A stretch of DNA of 49,224 bases from Cladosporium sp. IMV 00045. Taxonomy: Eukaryota > Ascomycota > Dothideomycetes > Cladosporiales > Cladosporiaceae. Location of the stretch: positions 1 to 49,224 of the forward strand of contig MSJI02000939.1 in NCBI GenBank assembly GCA_001931905.2, written 5' to 3'. The notes beneath the pieces are model-generated. The model was not told the DNA's origin. It did no database searches and saw nothing but the letters and a program-made list of their open reading frames with translations. The position numbers and the translations under genes are program-made. This document shows, piece by piece, positions 9,101 through 19,327 of this stretch. Each line of letters starts with the position of its first letter. Position 1 is the stretch's first letter.

Positions 9101-11553
9101 TGGCTCAAGGCACTGGTGTCAACGAGCGCTCACTTGTCCCCGCCCAACAAAGCATGATCGAGAATCAAACCGTCTCCGTTTGCAAGTACCTGACAACCGT
9201 TGTTCGCACGCTCAAGCTGCGAAGCCAAACGGCAGGCTCTCTCCCCACGCAGCTGATCAAGCTATCACCTATCCTTGCGGAACTATTTGCCGCCAGTCAG
9301 TCTTACAGGACCCCAATCGCGAAACTGTTTACCGAGCTCCTACGACCGGCAACAGCCGACAACACGGAACTTCCCTCAATTCTTGGGCAGCTGGATTACG
9401 AACAGTCGAAGCAATTCTTGGCTTTGCTATCTCAGCTGGATCGCCCATTGAAAGACCTGGATGCAGAATGTGCGATCTGGCATTTCCTAGCTACAGTCTT
9501 GGAGAGCAGCCAGCAATACTTTGCCATGTATCTCCTTACAGGCTCGTTGCCAAAAGAAAAGTACAAGTCCCAAGACAAGGAAACAAGCAATCACAGGACC
9601 ATTCTGGGATATGCGCTTGAGCAGCTGGCCGACATCCGGAACTTGAAGCCTGCTCGGGCTATTGCCATGCTGCAATTCGTAGCAAAGGCGCAACAAGTCT
9701 GGATCTGGGCGACCAATGAAACACGCACCAAGTCCGACTTCTTGAAGAACGCGATGACCTGGCTCAACGAACTGAAGCCGTTGTCAAGATCTGGAAATGT
9801 CACCGAAGCCAGAAACTCAATCCCCGAGATACAAATGGCAGCACTCGTCTGTGACATTCTGGCTGTCAATTTGCATGCCAGCCTTGAGATTGGCGACAGA
9901 TCACAACTGAAGTCCATCACATCAAGCCTCAAATTTCTCAGCGAGCAAGCTGTGAAGATTGACGGATACAACAGCTCACTGCATGCCAACTTCGCGAAAA
10001 ACATGCCGAGAAACCTGCCTTGTGTGCCAGCCGACTTCAAGCGAACCCTTGCCAATCCTGCTCCACTGGGTGACAAGTACTTCTACGACGTGGAATTGGC
10101 TGGTGATATGCTGGGCTTCGATGCACACTGGCCCGGGAAGCAAGGATTCAAGGAAGAATTCGACCGTGCAAACATCAACTTGAGCCTTGTCGAAGCGCAA
10201 AGTCGCCTTTTGACTTCTTGGAAGACCTTGGCCACCACACTTTCAGAGTGCGTCGATGACTCATCCGAGCTTCAGGTTGTGCTTGCATCTACAGCGCAGA
10301 ACGCGCTGGATGCAAATAGCAACACAAACCTGGATATGCCCTATGCTGCCGAGATACTCCAGACAAGAGCGGATCTCGCGTTCGTCCTGCTTTCGCGTTT
10401 AATCGGCGTCAAATCTGGAATTGACCAAGTCAGAGACATACTGCCGACAGCATGGCACCTCGTAAAGACAAGCCCAGTCGACTATGATGTCGCACGCGCA
10501 CCACAGGATCTTAGGTATTACACGACGCTGCTGCAGATCCTCTACCTGTCCTTGCAGCCTCACACTTACCTGGACCCGAGACCTTTGGCTTCTGGCATGG
10601 GCACAAAAGCGATTCTGCACCCCTCCACTGGTGCCATTCTCGTGGAGATTGTGGGCCGAACAATCGCCAGCGGCTTCCGTGCACTTTGCGGAAACCTTCA
10701 TACAAGCATTGAGCTTGCGCGACCTGATGACTTTTTCCTACTCACTGCCCTGCTTCGCGCCATTCTTTCTGTACGTGGCGTGCGGCAGATCCACGCCCAG
10801 ATCGCCGACATGGTCGCTGAATCGAGCATCATCCGCGGCGGACTGAGCCTCTTCTCCTGGTCCGACCAACTAGCCGAATACACCGACCAGGATCCGGTCT
10901 ACGGATCCATCGCTGCCAACCTTCTGGTATCGCTATCGTCCGTGCCCGACATCGCCGAGCAAATGGTCAGAGACAGCGTGCTTTCCCAGCTCAGCACCGC
11001 CAACCTATGTCAGTACTTTCGCAAGGACGGCGGCAAAGGCCCTTTCGACGAGCCCGTACGCATGTTCACCATCTGGTCCGACGGTTTCCTGCCTTTATGC
11101 CTCAACCTCCTTGACGCCGTAGGCCCTGCCATCGCTCCGGAGATCTCGCACTTCCTCGACTCTTTCCCGGCGCAGCTCAAGCGCGCAGAAACGTCTTTGA
11201 CCAACGCGAAGCCCACGCCGCGCAACCCGCGCGCCGGAGCCGTCACTCTGGGCCTAGTCTCCGAAGCTCGCAGCCTCATCCTCATCTCCATGATTCTCCG
11301 CTCTGCCATCGCGATCGGAGCCGCGGAGGGTATCGCTGGCGGAGATGTGCAGGAATTGTCGATGGATGTGCAACCTCTGAAAGACGACGTTGAGAGCTTG
11401 ACCAAGAACGAGAGAAGTCTCAGGGACCGGATCGCCGTCTCGACTGAGCGAGAAGCGGCTCTGCAAGCCACCAAGGGCAGTGTCGGTGGGTACGATGATG
11501 GACTGCAGGCTGCGGTTGTGAGTGTCATGAAGAGTATTGAGCATCTGGGTTGA
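6115..11553 (+). CDS. NUP192: Nucleoporin Nup192 (Nup205/Nup186 family), inner-ring scaffold
   Basis: One uninterrupted frame of 1,812 residues starts at MAGNPEATYFP, close to the usual length of fungal Nup192 (about 1,700-1,800). The sequence is almost entirely amphipathic helix, as expected for an alpha-solenoid of the nuclear pore inner ring that binds Nic96, Nup53 and Nup145N. Family-like blocks include the N-terminal FISDEVTREILARPF with DALWISKELEIDEI, the central GRFGFSLKEDLDIISILAE, and the C-terminal SMILRSAIAIGAAEG followed by a helical tail. Near residues 435-455 there is a charged, Ser-rich insert (SDRETGRRSSSIRR) that looks disordered. No intron was found in 5.4 kb. The start is the first ATG in frame after a stop-containing leader. 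Confidence 0.95.
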   Translation: MAGNPEATYFPALDKCLSGSEALIPWKSVYTALSDLPIAESNSALESFISDEVTREILARPFAPFQKPSTQTRSKFDTKTAPINVSQPPNNDYDLQQFKDDALWISKELEIDEISALRCAVVEWQQRPADLLLGKVQSGATSEDLSQSYFGKSKAISGAPGNTEAKTGPDTELRRQRLLQLCFEEQSAASACSAILLSLAASTSDDSLKDAASPISPLSGEQRTWVQFQASHVYAVADGASHKLSTCIQAVGDLSKKLEGPAQWPSALKDRPELAIAYYDAVIQDLVNAMRVTLAETFASESVPAPAEVRDWFKLMQPLGFFGDLSPMSPAQNVYIPILQCLVSITSAAILKLPETVQEIEQRRSATQDKNAPNYPEIGHGPYIADDACVREINIILFQAADCGNKVAGPAIYTWSLITMIIRDYAKSDQAQHDEDASDRETGRRSSSIRRVPSKAQTPVEKTWEALQDIELGEQREDPPQFFAMVATDFMQVYTIIANLSNSVAAAFAAESDCSTALFGRLVLFETVRVSLPLVQYGEEVLEALLALFTPDVPTRNQVDVSGPIYERALSDGERFRPFILDQAFARYPYELSPLLRLLTSLASVRAEDTVHVVELMDELKSFTVLVPELFKAYALDHEDEGTNSMHLTEDFSIFDPRPSLDFYQSQEESRAMVLADGGLSNAVSTILAGTPGIIIKDTRPFVLMLNHHHSGLAYLGVLLSTLLPNSELIIPTSSNNIDRYTAAEIVNFLVVLVKGASTREDSDHILGRFGFSLKEDLDIISILAEIMELELLAFIDQNAQDGSLQLLIACTDFFDALVAYTPERTWSWLSRSSLLGMNGGVSALVAVVSGVEVRAGQYGFLSSCVKLYESILADATFGVIKRKPKTEANQPRRRFDSPMETPEQTPERTISLVLAAYTRIAQDVLLNLNDWGFGVLEEKSIVVTRLCNAFNRLLNAAYGIDAGADNDRKVTEVLSVAATTQSVSDFVLAPLSAVLAQGTGVNERSLVPAQQSMIENQTVSVCKYLTTVVRTLKLRSQTAGSLPTQLIKLSPILAELFAASQSYRTPIAKLFTELLRPATADNTELPSILGQLDYEQSKQFLALLSQLDRPLKDLDAECAIWHFLATVLESSQQYFAMYLLTGSLPKEKYKSQDKETSNHRTILGYALEQLADIRNLKPARAIAMLQFVAKAQQVWIWATNETRTKSDFLKNAMTWLNELKPLSRSGNVTEARNSIPEIQMAALVCDILAVNLHASLEIGDRSQLKSITSSLKFLSEQAVKIDGYNSSLHANFAKNMPRNLPCVPADFKRTLANPAPLGDKYFYDVELAGDMLGFDAHWPGKQGFKEEFDRANINLSLVEAQSRLLTSWKTLATTLSECVDDSSELQVVLASTAQNALDANSNTNLDMPYAAEILQTRADLAFVLLSRLIGVKSGIDQVRDILPTAWHLVKTSPVDYDVARAPQDLRYYTTLLQILYLSLQPHTYLDPRPLASGMGTKAILHPSTGAILVEIVGRTIASGFRALCGNLHTSIELARPDDFFLLTALLRAILSVRGVRQIHAQIADMVAESSIIRGGLSLFSWSDQLAEYTDQDPVYGSIAANLLVSLSSVPDIAEQMVRDSVLSQLSTANLCQYFRKDGGKGPFDEPVRMFTIWSDGFLPLCLNLLDAVGPAIAPEISHFLDSFPAQLKRAETSLTNAKPTPRNPRAGAVTLGLVSEARSLILISMILRSAIAIGAAEGIAGGDVQELSMDVQPLKDDVESLTKNERSLRDRIAVSTEREAALQATKGSVGGYDDGLQAAVVSVMKSIEHLG

Positions 11554-12867
11554 TAGGATTGGGAAGATGCTAAAATCACTTACGGTTGGTTGTGGATGAT
11601 CAAAGTATCAAATGTTTTCAGCGAGGCGTCTTTGGAACGACTTTGCGTCGTTGGTGTGTCAAAAGAGATAGATTTGTAGCATATTTTATCAGTACTGTTG
11701 TCACTAGTAACTCAACCTGCTCAATCCGTAGTCCACCGGAATCGCCGTGCGTGATCAAAAGATCTTCCTTGACATGCTACTTAGCATCGCCCACGGACGA
11801 GCGCGAACGAACGAGGTGCAAACAAAGCCGCCAAGTATAGGACCAAGCGAATCAAGATTCCAATCAGGCAGCCACCATGTCCCCTCAAGCTTTCAGTCAA
11901 CCCTTGTCGCCCAGACCCGATGCCTTCTGGAATATTGCTTCTTACAGTGCTTGCCTCGATCGGGTGCGTGCTTCGGGGCCATGCGATGGGTGTCACCGTT
12001 GAGGGATCGTAGTCTTTCTTGAGCCGCGTGGTGTGTTACACTGCATGGTGTTCTGATCTCTTTGTGTGAGGACTGGTCTTCTTTGGATTTCAGCTGATGC
12101 AGCTGGGGCGTATGTTCGCTTGAGATTAGTCCATGGCACACGAGACTCGCGCGCGCAGGGGACTTCTTTTGGGAGCGCCTTGATTGGATTGATCTATCGA
12201 TGATCAATGCTATTTGCATGAAATCGAATATTGCTGGGATAAAGTCATAAGAGTCGATGAAGTGTAGACATTGCCTTTGGTCTCGGCCGTGTCCGTCGAT
12301 ACCATACGGAACTGCGACTATGTGGAACAACGGAGCGATCAGGACCGCGAAACAATCCCATCTCTCCGTTAGCCTGTATACTAGGCGTCGGCGAGTCGAT
12401 CTAGTATGAGTCCTGGCAGTCGCCACGCTCTGTGTTCGGTTGTCACCTGCGTCCTGCCATGCCGATGTACTTGCATGCTTGTGTCGAACAGACCTGTAGG
12501 CATGTGCTGCGGGTGTCTGCAGCCTTTGCAGCGATATGGTTGCGAAGTGAATGGAACCACTGTTGAGCACGCCATGTCATCAACACACCCAGGGTATCAG
12601 CGGCTGATGGTGCATGACCATCGTGGCGTTACGCGACGCACATGGTGTGAATGACGAGCTGGGCGCGTGTTCAAAAGAGATTCATCTGCTCCTGCGTGGT
12701 TTGCTGTTCGCTCCCACAACAACCACACCATTTCCCGGGGTGCTCGTGCAAGCACATGCAGCGCTACCTCACTTGCACCACCAGCTCGCGCCTTCCCTGC
12801 GACCTGAGCAAATAGCATCAAACATTCAAAACTCATTGGATTTGATTCCAAAACACCGACAAACAAC
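11554..12867. other. Gene-free stretch before the first permease
   Basis: These 1.3 kb hold the Nup192 3' region and the permease promoter. The longest ORF, 11893-12570 on the minus strand, has no domain, membrane pattern or low-complexity structure that suggests a real protein. Nothing else is recognised. Confidence 0.45.
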
Positions 12868-14905
12868 ATGGCGGACCCCGACAAGGAGAAGCATCCGTCT
12901 TCCATCGACCACAATGACTCCCACGACAGAGAACATCCAGTTACAGGCTTGCTCGAGAACAACGTAGCCGTAGGCGAGGCGGCAGCCCTCTATGGCGATT
13001 TAGAAACTGCTGAGAGTATGAGGTCCGATAGACAGAATGCATAGAGAGTGTGAGCGCTGACGGCAAGTAGAGTACGGTTATGTCGCTCGCGGTCTCAAAT
13101 CTCGCCACATCCAATTCATCGCTCTCGGCGGCACCATCGGCACTGGGCTGTTCTCGGTACGTATGCATTTACATGATCGAGAGACTCAACCGAGGAGAAG
13201 CACTTCGCGCCGAGTCCGTTCGAGTTCGAAGTTCGAAGTTGACTCTTAACAGGGCATTGGCAGCGCTTTTGTCAGAGCAGGCCCACTCTCCGTCCTCCTT
13301 GGTTACGCATTCACCGGCGTCGCCATTTACGGCATGATGGTTTGCCTGGGAGAAATGGCTAACTGGTTGCCTCTTCCCGGCGCTATTCCCCAGTACTGTG
13401 CTCGCTATGTCGACCCGGCCATGGGCTTTGCTGTCGGATGGAACAATTGGCCATCCAACTCGCTTACTCTATGCGCTGAGATCAGCGCCGCTGCTATCGT
13501 CATTGGCTTTTGGAACGATGAGATCAACCAGGCTGCCTGGATTACCCTCATTCTAGTCCTCATTGTCTGTCTCAACATCTTCGCCGTGTCGATCTACGGT
13601 GAGGCCGAATTCATCCTCGCCTCGATCAAGATCATCACGATCGTCGGTCTGCTCATTTTCGCCTTCATTATCGATCTCGGCGGCGCGCCCGAGCAGGGAA
13701 GACTCGGTTTCCGGTACTGGAAAGCACCTTGGGCGGCGATGAAAGAGTATGTTGGCACAGGTGACTTTGGCCGTTTCGCTGGGCTCTTTTCAACCCTCGT
13801 GAACGCAGCTTTCAGTTACGGAGGTGTCGAAATGGTCTGCGTTGCTGCCGGCGAGGCCGAAGATCCAAGGAGAAATATCCTAAAGCGGTGAGTCGCGTGT
13901 TCTGGCGTATCTTGTTCTTCTATGTCCTTGGAACTCTCGCCATCGGCGTCACCGTCCCGACCGACGATGATCGTCTACTCAACGGTGGTGCTGGCGCCAC
14001 CTCGTCGCCTTGGGTGATCGCCATTGTGCGCGCAGGTATCCCGGTATTGCCTCACATTATAAACGCCGTGATTCTGACGTCGGCATCGTCTTCGGGAAAC
14101 GCCTTCCTGTATAGCGGCTCTCGTTACCTCTTCGCCTTGGCCCAGAATGGTCAGGCTCCGAAGTTCTTCCTGATGTGCACGAAAAAGGGCGTTCCTATCT
14201 GCTGTGTTTTGTGCACGGCGTCAGTTGGCCTTTTGACGTACATGGTAAGAGAGCATCGCCTCGACAAAAGATAATAAAATACTAACCAGATTCTCGTATA
14301 GACCGTATCGAAAGGCTCCAACAATGTCTTCACCTGGTTCCAAACTGTAAGCATCCTGATACCATTTGTTTGCCAAGTGGCAGTTGCTAAAATAATCTTC
14401 AGCTCACAACCGTCACCTCTCTCTTCACTTGGGTGTCGATTTTGATCGCCTTCCTCCGGTTCCGCGCCGCTTGCCTCGCGCAAGGTGTCACTGACAAGGA
14501 CAAGCCATGGGCTTCCAAGTTCCAGCCCTATACCGCATGGTGCTCCCTCATCTATTTCCTCGTTATCATCATCTTCAACGGCTGGAGGGTGTTCACCCAT
14601 GAGGCCACCACCGGCGAGTCGAACTGGGCGATTGAAGATTTCGTTACTTCGTAAGTCATGACTATCCAGACAATTGGTCCGCGTTGAGAACCCTTTCCAA
14701 ATCACTAACGTTTGGTTCTCACAGTTATATCGTGATCCCTGTGTACCTCGGCCTCTCCATTTTCTGGAAGCTGTTCAAGCGTACCAAATTCGTCAAGCCA
14801 TCCGGAGCCGATATCTGGACTGGTAAAGCTGCGCTCGACGCTGAGGAGTGGCCGTCAGTCATTCCCAAGAACATGATCGAAAGGATATGGTTCTGGATTG
14901 CATAG
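12868..14905 (+). pseudogene. Amino-acid permease (APC/YAT type) interrupted by a one-base deletion
   Basis: Exons by splice signals: 12868-13015, 13071-13156, 13253-14244, 14302-14346, 14403-14650 and 14725-14905. The product would be a plasma-membrane amino-acid/H+ symporter of about 566 residues and 12 membrane helices. It shows YGYVARGLKSRHIQFIALGG, GTIGTGLFSGIG, CLGEMANWLPLPGAIPQY and the end ERIWFWIA. Within exon 3 the frame breaks at 13879-13880: AATATCCTAAAGCGGTGA gives NILKR and a stop, whereas one extra C would read NIPKAVSRVFW, the family sequence. Restoring that base makes the total CDS length divisible by three. The lesion is either real inactivation or an assembly error; all other splice sites and motifs look intact, which favours an error or a very recent mutation. 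An intron starting at the GTGAGT here would delete a conserved helix. Confidence 0.85.
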
Positions 14906-15636
14906 ACAGGTCGATATCGGTGTGCATAATTGGAGCAGCTGCTATCCCCAGTGTTCATGATGGGGTTGGACGCGTGCCTCATTGGCTCTTCTCATAGCCC
15001 AGGCAGTAGGTACTCATGCTTCTGGGACAGTCTTTCTTTCTTTTCCTTTCTTTTCTATCGCCTCCTACTCTGATAGAGATGAGAGTGAAAGGAAAGCATG
15101 TCAGGTTGAAATGCTTTGTGTATAAGATTAAGAACTTAACCCACCAGAAGGTAGCTTCCAGATCCTGTTTGAAGGTGCTTGAACCTGCAGATGATGACAC
15201 TCATCAGTCATGGCCCTCGACAAGCTGACACGCCCCGTAAGGAGTTCAGCAAAGAGACAAGTAACCCGGACTTGATATCGTTAGGTAAGTAGCAGTTCAG
15301 CAGTAGGTAGTGGAAAGCTCAGAAAGACCGAGACATCATCATCGGTCTTTCGAAGACTATGTCTTATGTATCTTGTCGAAATTCAATCGATTCAATAGAG
15401 TCAAAGTCCATGTCCGCAGCATGTCGTGTTCTAGAAATACATCCGTATCGTGCCTTCATCTAGAGTGCCCAAGCACTGCGGAAATGCCCCGCACGTCCAA
15501 GTGTCCCTGACGAAGTGTATCGACACGAACACAACAAGATACCCTACAACATTGCAAATACAAAACCGTCTCTGCTAAACCGTAATCGACTCACTTCCTT
15601 TTGATACTGTCCATCACCAGAAGAACAAACGAAACC
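14906..15636. other. Intergenic stretch between permease and epsilon-COP genes
   Basis: No gene is seen. A pyrimidine-rich tract (T/C runs at about 15026-15066) lies in the 3' region of the permease. The 60-100 nt before the ATG at 15637 are A/C-rich, typical of a fungal leader. Confidence 0.45.
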
Positions 15637-16603
15637 ATGGATCCTTTCAGCGCCGAAGGCGAGCTCGTAAACATCCACACTGCCTTCATCCAAGGCCAAT
15701 ACCAACTGGTCCTCTCCGACTTCGAGCCCAGCTCCTTCTCAGAAAGCAATCGCCTTCCCGTTCAAATCCTCCAATACCGCGCACAATGCGAACTGGGCCA
15801 ACACTCCGAAGTCCTCTCCGCCATCTCCAGCGCCGACGCCCAAAGCAGCCCCGACCTCGCCGCGGTACGAACATACGCCAACTTCCTCAGCAAGGGCGCA
15901 CAGGGTGAGAAAGCCGCTGCCGAGGCGGAGAAGTTGAGCGAGCAGCACGGCGACAACCTCACGGTGCAATTGCTGTGCGGCACCGTGTTGGCGAGGTCGG
16001 ACAAACAAGAGCAGGCGCTGCAATTGCTGGCTCAGCACCAGGGCAGTTTGGACGCTGTCGCGCTGATCGTGCAAATCCATTTGAGTCAGAACAGGACGGA
16101 TTTGGCTGTCAAGGAGGCGAAGGGTGCGAGGAGCTTTGCGCAGGATGCGTTGTTGGTGAATCTGGCTGAGAGCTGGATTGGTGTAAGACAGGTATGCATT
16201 TGACTGGAAAGGAGTAGTGTGTGCTTTGGATAATAGCTGACGTGTTTCATTCCAGGGCGGCGACAACTACCAGAAAGCTTTCTACGTCTTCGAGGAACTT
16301 GCCCAGGCTCCCTCTTCCGCATCCGCGACTTCACTCATTGCCCAGGCAGTTTCCGAGCTGCACATGGGTCGCATCGAAGAAGCTGAGACTGCGCTCGAGC
16401 AGGCTCTCACCTTGGAGCCCGAGAACAGCACCGCCATCGCCAACAAATTCGTCCTCGACACGATCGCCGGAAAGGACACCAGCGAGACGCGCGCGAAGCT
16501 GCAGAGCGTCGACAAGGAAAACGAGATCCTTGCCGACCTCAATGCTAAGAGGGAGGCTTTCCAGGCTGCAACGGCAAAGTACAACCCCAAGTTTGAGCCT
16601 TGA
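15637..16603 (+). CDS. SEC28: Coatomer subunit epsilon (epsilon-COP)
   Basis: Two exons, 15637-16191 and 16256-16603, encode 300 residues, the usual length for epsilon-COP. The intron (16192-16255) has donor GTATGC and acceptor TTCCAG. The start is the ATG in context GAAACCATGG, beginning MDPFSAEGELVNIHTAF. The protein is a run of TPR-like helical hairpins, with YQLVLSDFEP, LNLAESW-type segments, and the typical C-terminal block SEL..GR.EEAE..LEQAL and KYNPKFEP. Epsilon-COP caps alpha-COP in the COPI coat, which returns cargo from Golgi to ER. The reading continues cleanly across the splice (VRQ/GGDNYQKAFYVFEEL). Confidence 0.93.
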
Positions 16604-16852
16604 AGAGCTTCAATGCAGAACGGGTAGAAGATGATACAAGGAAAGAAGGCGTTCAAGGAGTCACAAGGAATTGCTCGGAAAAGCAAATGGGAGGAAGCAT
16701 TGTCGTTGTTGTCAGCTGTCAAGCGAAGCTGGCGGGTATCAAGCCTCGCTCAGCAAAGAAACCATAGTCATGATCATTCAGAGGTCGTTATATTCAAAAA
16801 AGCGCTCGAAGCAGCTGTGGTTTCCATACCTCCATAGCTCTTCCTCAAACCA

Positions 16853-17743
16853 TCAGAACCTCAACTTCGGCCCAAGAAAGACAATGAGAAACAAAAACAC
16901 CCACAGCGCAAAAATGCACCCGTACAGCTTCACTCTCCCCCACCAACCCTGGCCCTCGCTCATGCGCCTCAGCGTGCCCATCCTCTTCCCAGCAGCTTCC
17001 ATGCCAATACTGCTCTTCTCCAAACTGCCCTCTGCCCGCTTCATGATGTCCTTCTCCTGCTCCAGACTCGTGCCGAAGTTCACCGTGCTCTCTTTCAACG
17101 CTCTGGCCAAACCCAGCAGCCCATTGGTGAGCGCGTCTTGCTCCGAGCGATTATGCGACATCAATGCCTCCGTGGTCTCCAAATCCTGCTGCCCCTGCCG
17201 GCGTCCTTCGAACAGATTCTCTCGCGCCGTCGTAGAAGCCGCAGAGCGATTATCCTCCGCCGAGAGCGGTTTTCGCGAACGCGTTTCTTGCTGCTGTTGT
17301 GGCAGTTGCTTCGGCTCCGGTATTTGCTCCTCGCCCAAACCCGGCGTCTCACCCCCCCTATCCAACCCAGCATCCGCATCTAGTCTCGCCGGCGCATAAG
17401 AAGGTCTCACCAACTCCTCGTCCTCCTCATCGTCATCGCTCTCGCTATCCTCCTCATCCGCTTCGTTCAACTCCTGCAACCGCGCATTGAGTTTCTTGAC
17501 CAGCTCGCGTTTGCGCTGCAAGTCTGCTTGGATGTTCTGCTTTTGCGCTATTTGGGCGCGAGTGGTGGCGCATTGCTTTTCGAGCGTGAGGAGCAGGGTG
17601 CGTGCGTGTTCGATGTTGGCGCTGACGCGGTTGCGCTCGTATTGCGAGTAGCGGAGTTGGGGGTCGGTGCCGGAGGGGCAGAGGAGGGTTTGGTCCAGGC
17701 GTTGGAGGAGGCGGTTGAGGGTCAGGGTTTGGGTGGGGTCCAT
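16853..17743 (-). CDS. USE1: ER Qc-SNARE Use1
   Basis: This is a single exon. The frame is open to an ATG at 17803, but the second ATG at 17743 (MDPTQTLTLNRLLQRLDQT) starts the family-like sequence and is preferred, giving 296 residues. After an N-terminal helical region (LEKQCATTRAQIAQKQNIQ) there is an acidic linker (EEDSESDDDEEDEE) and a Gln/Arg-rich stretch. A SNARE-type heptad region follows (LLGLARALKESTVNFGTSLE, then KDIMKRAEGSLEKS). A single C-terminal membrane anchor (FALWVFLFLIVFLG) precedes the end GPKLRF. Use1 works with Sec20, Ufe1 and Sec22 in fusion of COPI vesicles with the ER. The tail-anchored layout fits. The Asp in KDI may be the zero-layer residue, but the alignment was not computed. 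Confidence 0.88.
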   Translation of the reverse strand: MDPTQTLTLNRLLQRLDQTLLCPSGTDPQLRYSQYERNRVSANIEHARTLLLTLEKQCATTRAQIAQKQNIQADLQRKRELVKKLNARLQELNEADEEDSESDDDEEDEELVRPSYAPARLDADAGLDRGGETPGLGEEQIPEPKQLPQQQQETRSRKPLSAEDNRSAASTTARENLFEGRRQGQQDLETTEALMSHNRSEQDALTNGLLGLARALKESTVNFGTSLEQEKDIMKRAEGSLEKSSIGMEAAGKRMGTLRRMSEGQGWWGRVKLYGCIFALWVFLFLIVFLGPKLRF

Positions 17744-17905
17744 GGTGGAGTTTTTGAGGACGTTGTGTAGAAGATTTGCGAGTGGGATGGCGAAAAGCCG
17801 CAATGGTTTGTTTGTTTCAAGGAATCGTGGAATCTGAGGTCATTCACTTGAGAGGTGGCATAAAGGCGCTAGCGGCTTAAGCCACGTGGGGCTCCATATA
17901 TGTAC

Positions 17906-17932
17906 CTCCTAGTACATGTACATGTATAGGAG
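17906..17932. repeat. Imperfect 27-nt inverted repeat around ACATGTACATGT
   Basis: Arms CTCCTA and TAGGAG flank a TACATGTACATGTA core. The element lies upstream of USE1 and downstream of the PTPA stop, just below an E-box-like CACGTG at 17883-17888. It could be a protein-binding palindrome in the USE1 promoter or a transcript hairpin in the PTPA 3' region. Confidence 0.55.
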
Positions 17933-18046
17933 ATAGATAGCTTTTGATGACATATGTATCAAACAACAAAATTTGACGTTTTATAGCCTTATTGTGCATA
18001 TGATTCTGAAGTGCAATGGTTCATTAGATATATTGTATAACTATTC

Positions 18047-19327
18047 CTAGTCGAAAGGCAGGCGGCGCAACCCAGAATCTTCACCATGCTTCTTAGCCTC
18101 TTGCCTAGCTCCAATGGCAGACGGCACCTTGATACCACAGCAATCTCCCCAACTGGCAGCATTGTGTTCATGCTTCACATCGCCAACCGTCTTGTGTCCG
18201 CCGCATCCGTCGTGTTCATCGCCATGAGCCTCGACATCCTGGCTCATTTCAGGCGCCGCAGGGAGCAAACTGCCGAAGAGGAAATGTTGAGCGACTGGTA
18301 GCTTGGCAAGAACCTCTGCCAAAAACATCCTTCGCATACCTGCATCGACCTTGTCCCAGTTCTTCGCAGCACTGATGTCGTCCAGCATTGGGCTGTGCCA
18401 GCGAAGGCCTTGAACAGTCTTGGTCGCATTTACCCACTGGATCTGGTCCAGATAGAGATAATCCTTCGAACACTCTTCCATGATCATCTGATTGTGAATG
18501 CTCAAAGGGCGAATGTGCTTATGTCCTGCAAGTTGGCTTGCACCAAAGAGGAATGGCAAAAATTGGTAGTCGTCCAGTCCCCATACGCCATGGCTGCCAG
18601 CAGGCTCAAGGTAGTATGTACTCTGGACATCGCGCATGACGCGCAGATACTGAGGGAAGACGATCAAAGCCAGTGCAGGGAACATCGACTCTTTGATCAG
18701 TCCCAGCTGACGAAGACAGAGAAGCCAGAGGACAAAGTTGAGCTCGTGGCCTGACCCGTAGTCTATGCGTGTTCCGTTTCCAAATGCATTTGAGAGATAT
18801 GTTGAGAGCTCTTGGATAGCCCCAGTATCTTCCACACCAATCTTCTTATGCCATGATTCTTGCTTCTTCTTCAACTCGGCCAGGAACGTCCTAAATACGG
18901 GGTTGCCGAAGCGTGAACCAGTATCCAAGGGCGGGAACTGCTTCAAGAGCTCATCGGCTTCGTCTAAGACAGCCAATAGAGCGAGGATCTCAGGATCTTG
19001 CGCAGCCTCTGACTTCTTGACATCGCTTATTGTTGTCTGTCGAACAGAGTCGGCGATCGTGAAGACGAAGCTGACTATCAGGTTGTGCGTATCGGATTCG
19101 AGGAAAGTCTTGTGGTCATTTTCCGAGAGAATACGCCGTGAAGGAGTGACGAATGTGTGATTCTCGAGGTTGGGTGCTGCGGGTAATGCAGGAGTAGCTG
19201 GTGGTGGGTTTGAAGGTCTTTGTTCTACTTGTGGGCGGCGGCGCGGTGTAAGTTTTGGGAGCTGTTTGGAGAGGTCGGGAGGGTTGCTCGGAATGGCGGA
19301 ATCTGGTATGGGCGTCGCGGCAGGCAT
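18047..19327 (-). CDS. Serine/threonine-protein phosphatase 2A activator (PTPA, Rrd type)
   Basis: This is a single exon. The frame extends to 19423, but MPAATPIPDSAIP at 19327 is the likely start, giving 426 residues. The PTPA core follows a Pro-rich N-terminus: FGNPVFRTFLAELKK, GNGTRIDYGSGHELNFVLWL, YYLEPAGSHGVWGLDDYQFL and IQWVNATKTVQGL. PTPA is a peptidyl-prolyl isomerase-like factor that helps activate the PP2A catalytic subunit. The C-terminus carries a His/Cys-rich tail (HGDEHDGCGGHK) and WGDCCGIKVPS, an extension I recall from ascomycete homologues. Whether it corresponds to yeast Rrd1 or Rrd2 cannot be settled by eye. The gene is transcribed away from the second permease. Confidence 0.93.
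   Translation of the reverse strand: MPAATPIPDSAIPSNPPDLSKQLPKLTPRRRPQVEQRPSNPPPATPALPAAPNLENHTFVTPSRRILSENDHKTFLESDTHNLIVSFVFTIADSVRQTTISDVKKSEAAQDPEILALLAVLDEADELLKQFPPLDTGSRFGNPVFRTFLAELKKKQESWHKKIGVEDTGAIQELSTYLSNAFGNGTRIDYGSGHELNFVLWLLCLRQLGLIKESMFPALALIVFPQYLRVMRDVQSTYYLEPAGSHGVWGLDDYQFLPFLFGASQLAGHKHIRPLSIHNQMIMEECSKDYLYLDQIQWVNATKTVQGLRWHSPMLDDISAAKNWDKVDAGMRRMFLAEVLAKLPVAQHFLFGSLLPAAPEMSQDVEAHGDEHDGCGGHKTVGDVKHEHNAASWGDCCGIKVPSAIGARQEAKKHGEDSGLRRLPFD

Noticed and set aside
11893..12570. 225-codon minus-strand ORF between Nup192 and the permease
   Set aside because: No domain, membrane pattern or plausible composition; it probably arises by chance.
13889..14034. Intron from GTGAGT to GCGCAG as an explanation of the permease frame break
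   Set aside because: It would remove a conserved membrane helix whose coding sequence is intact in the next frame.
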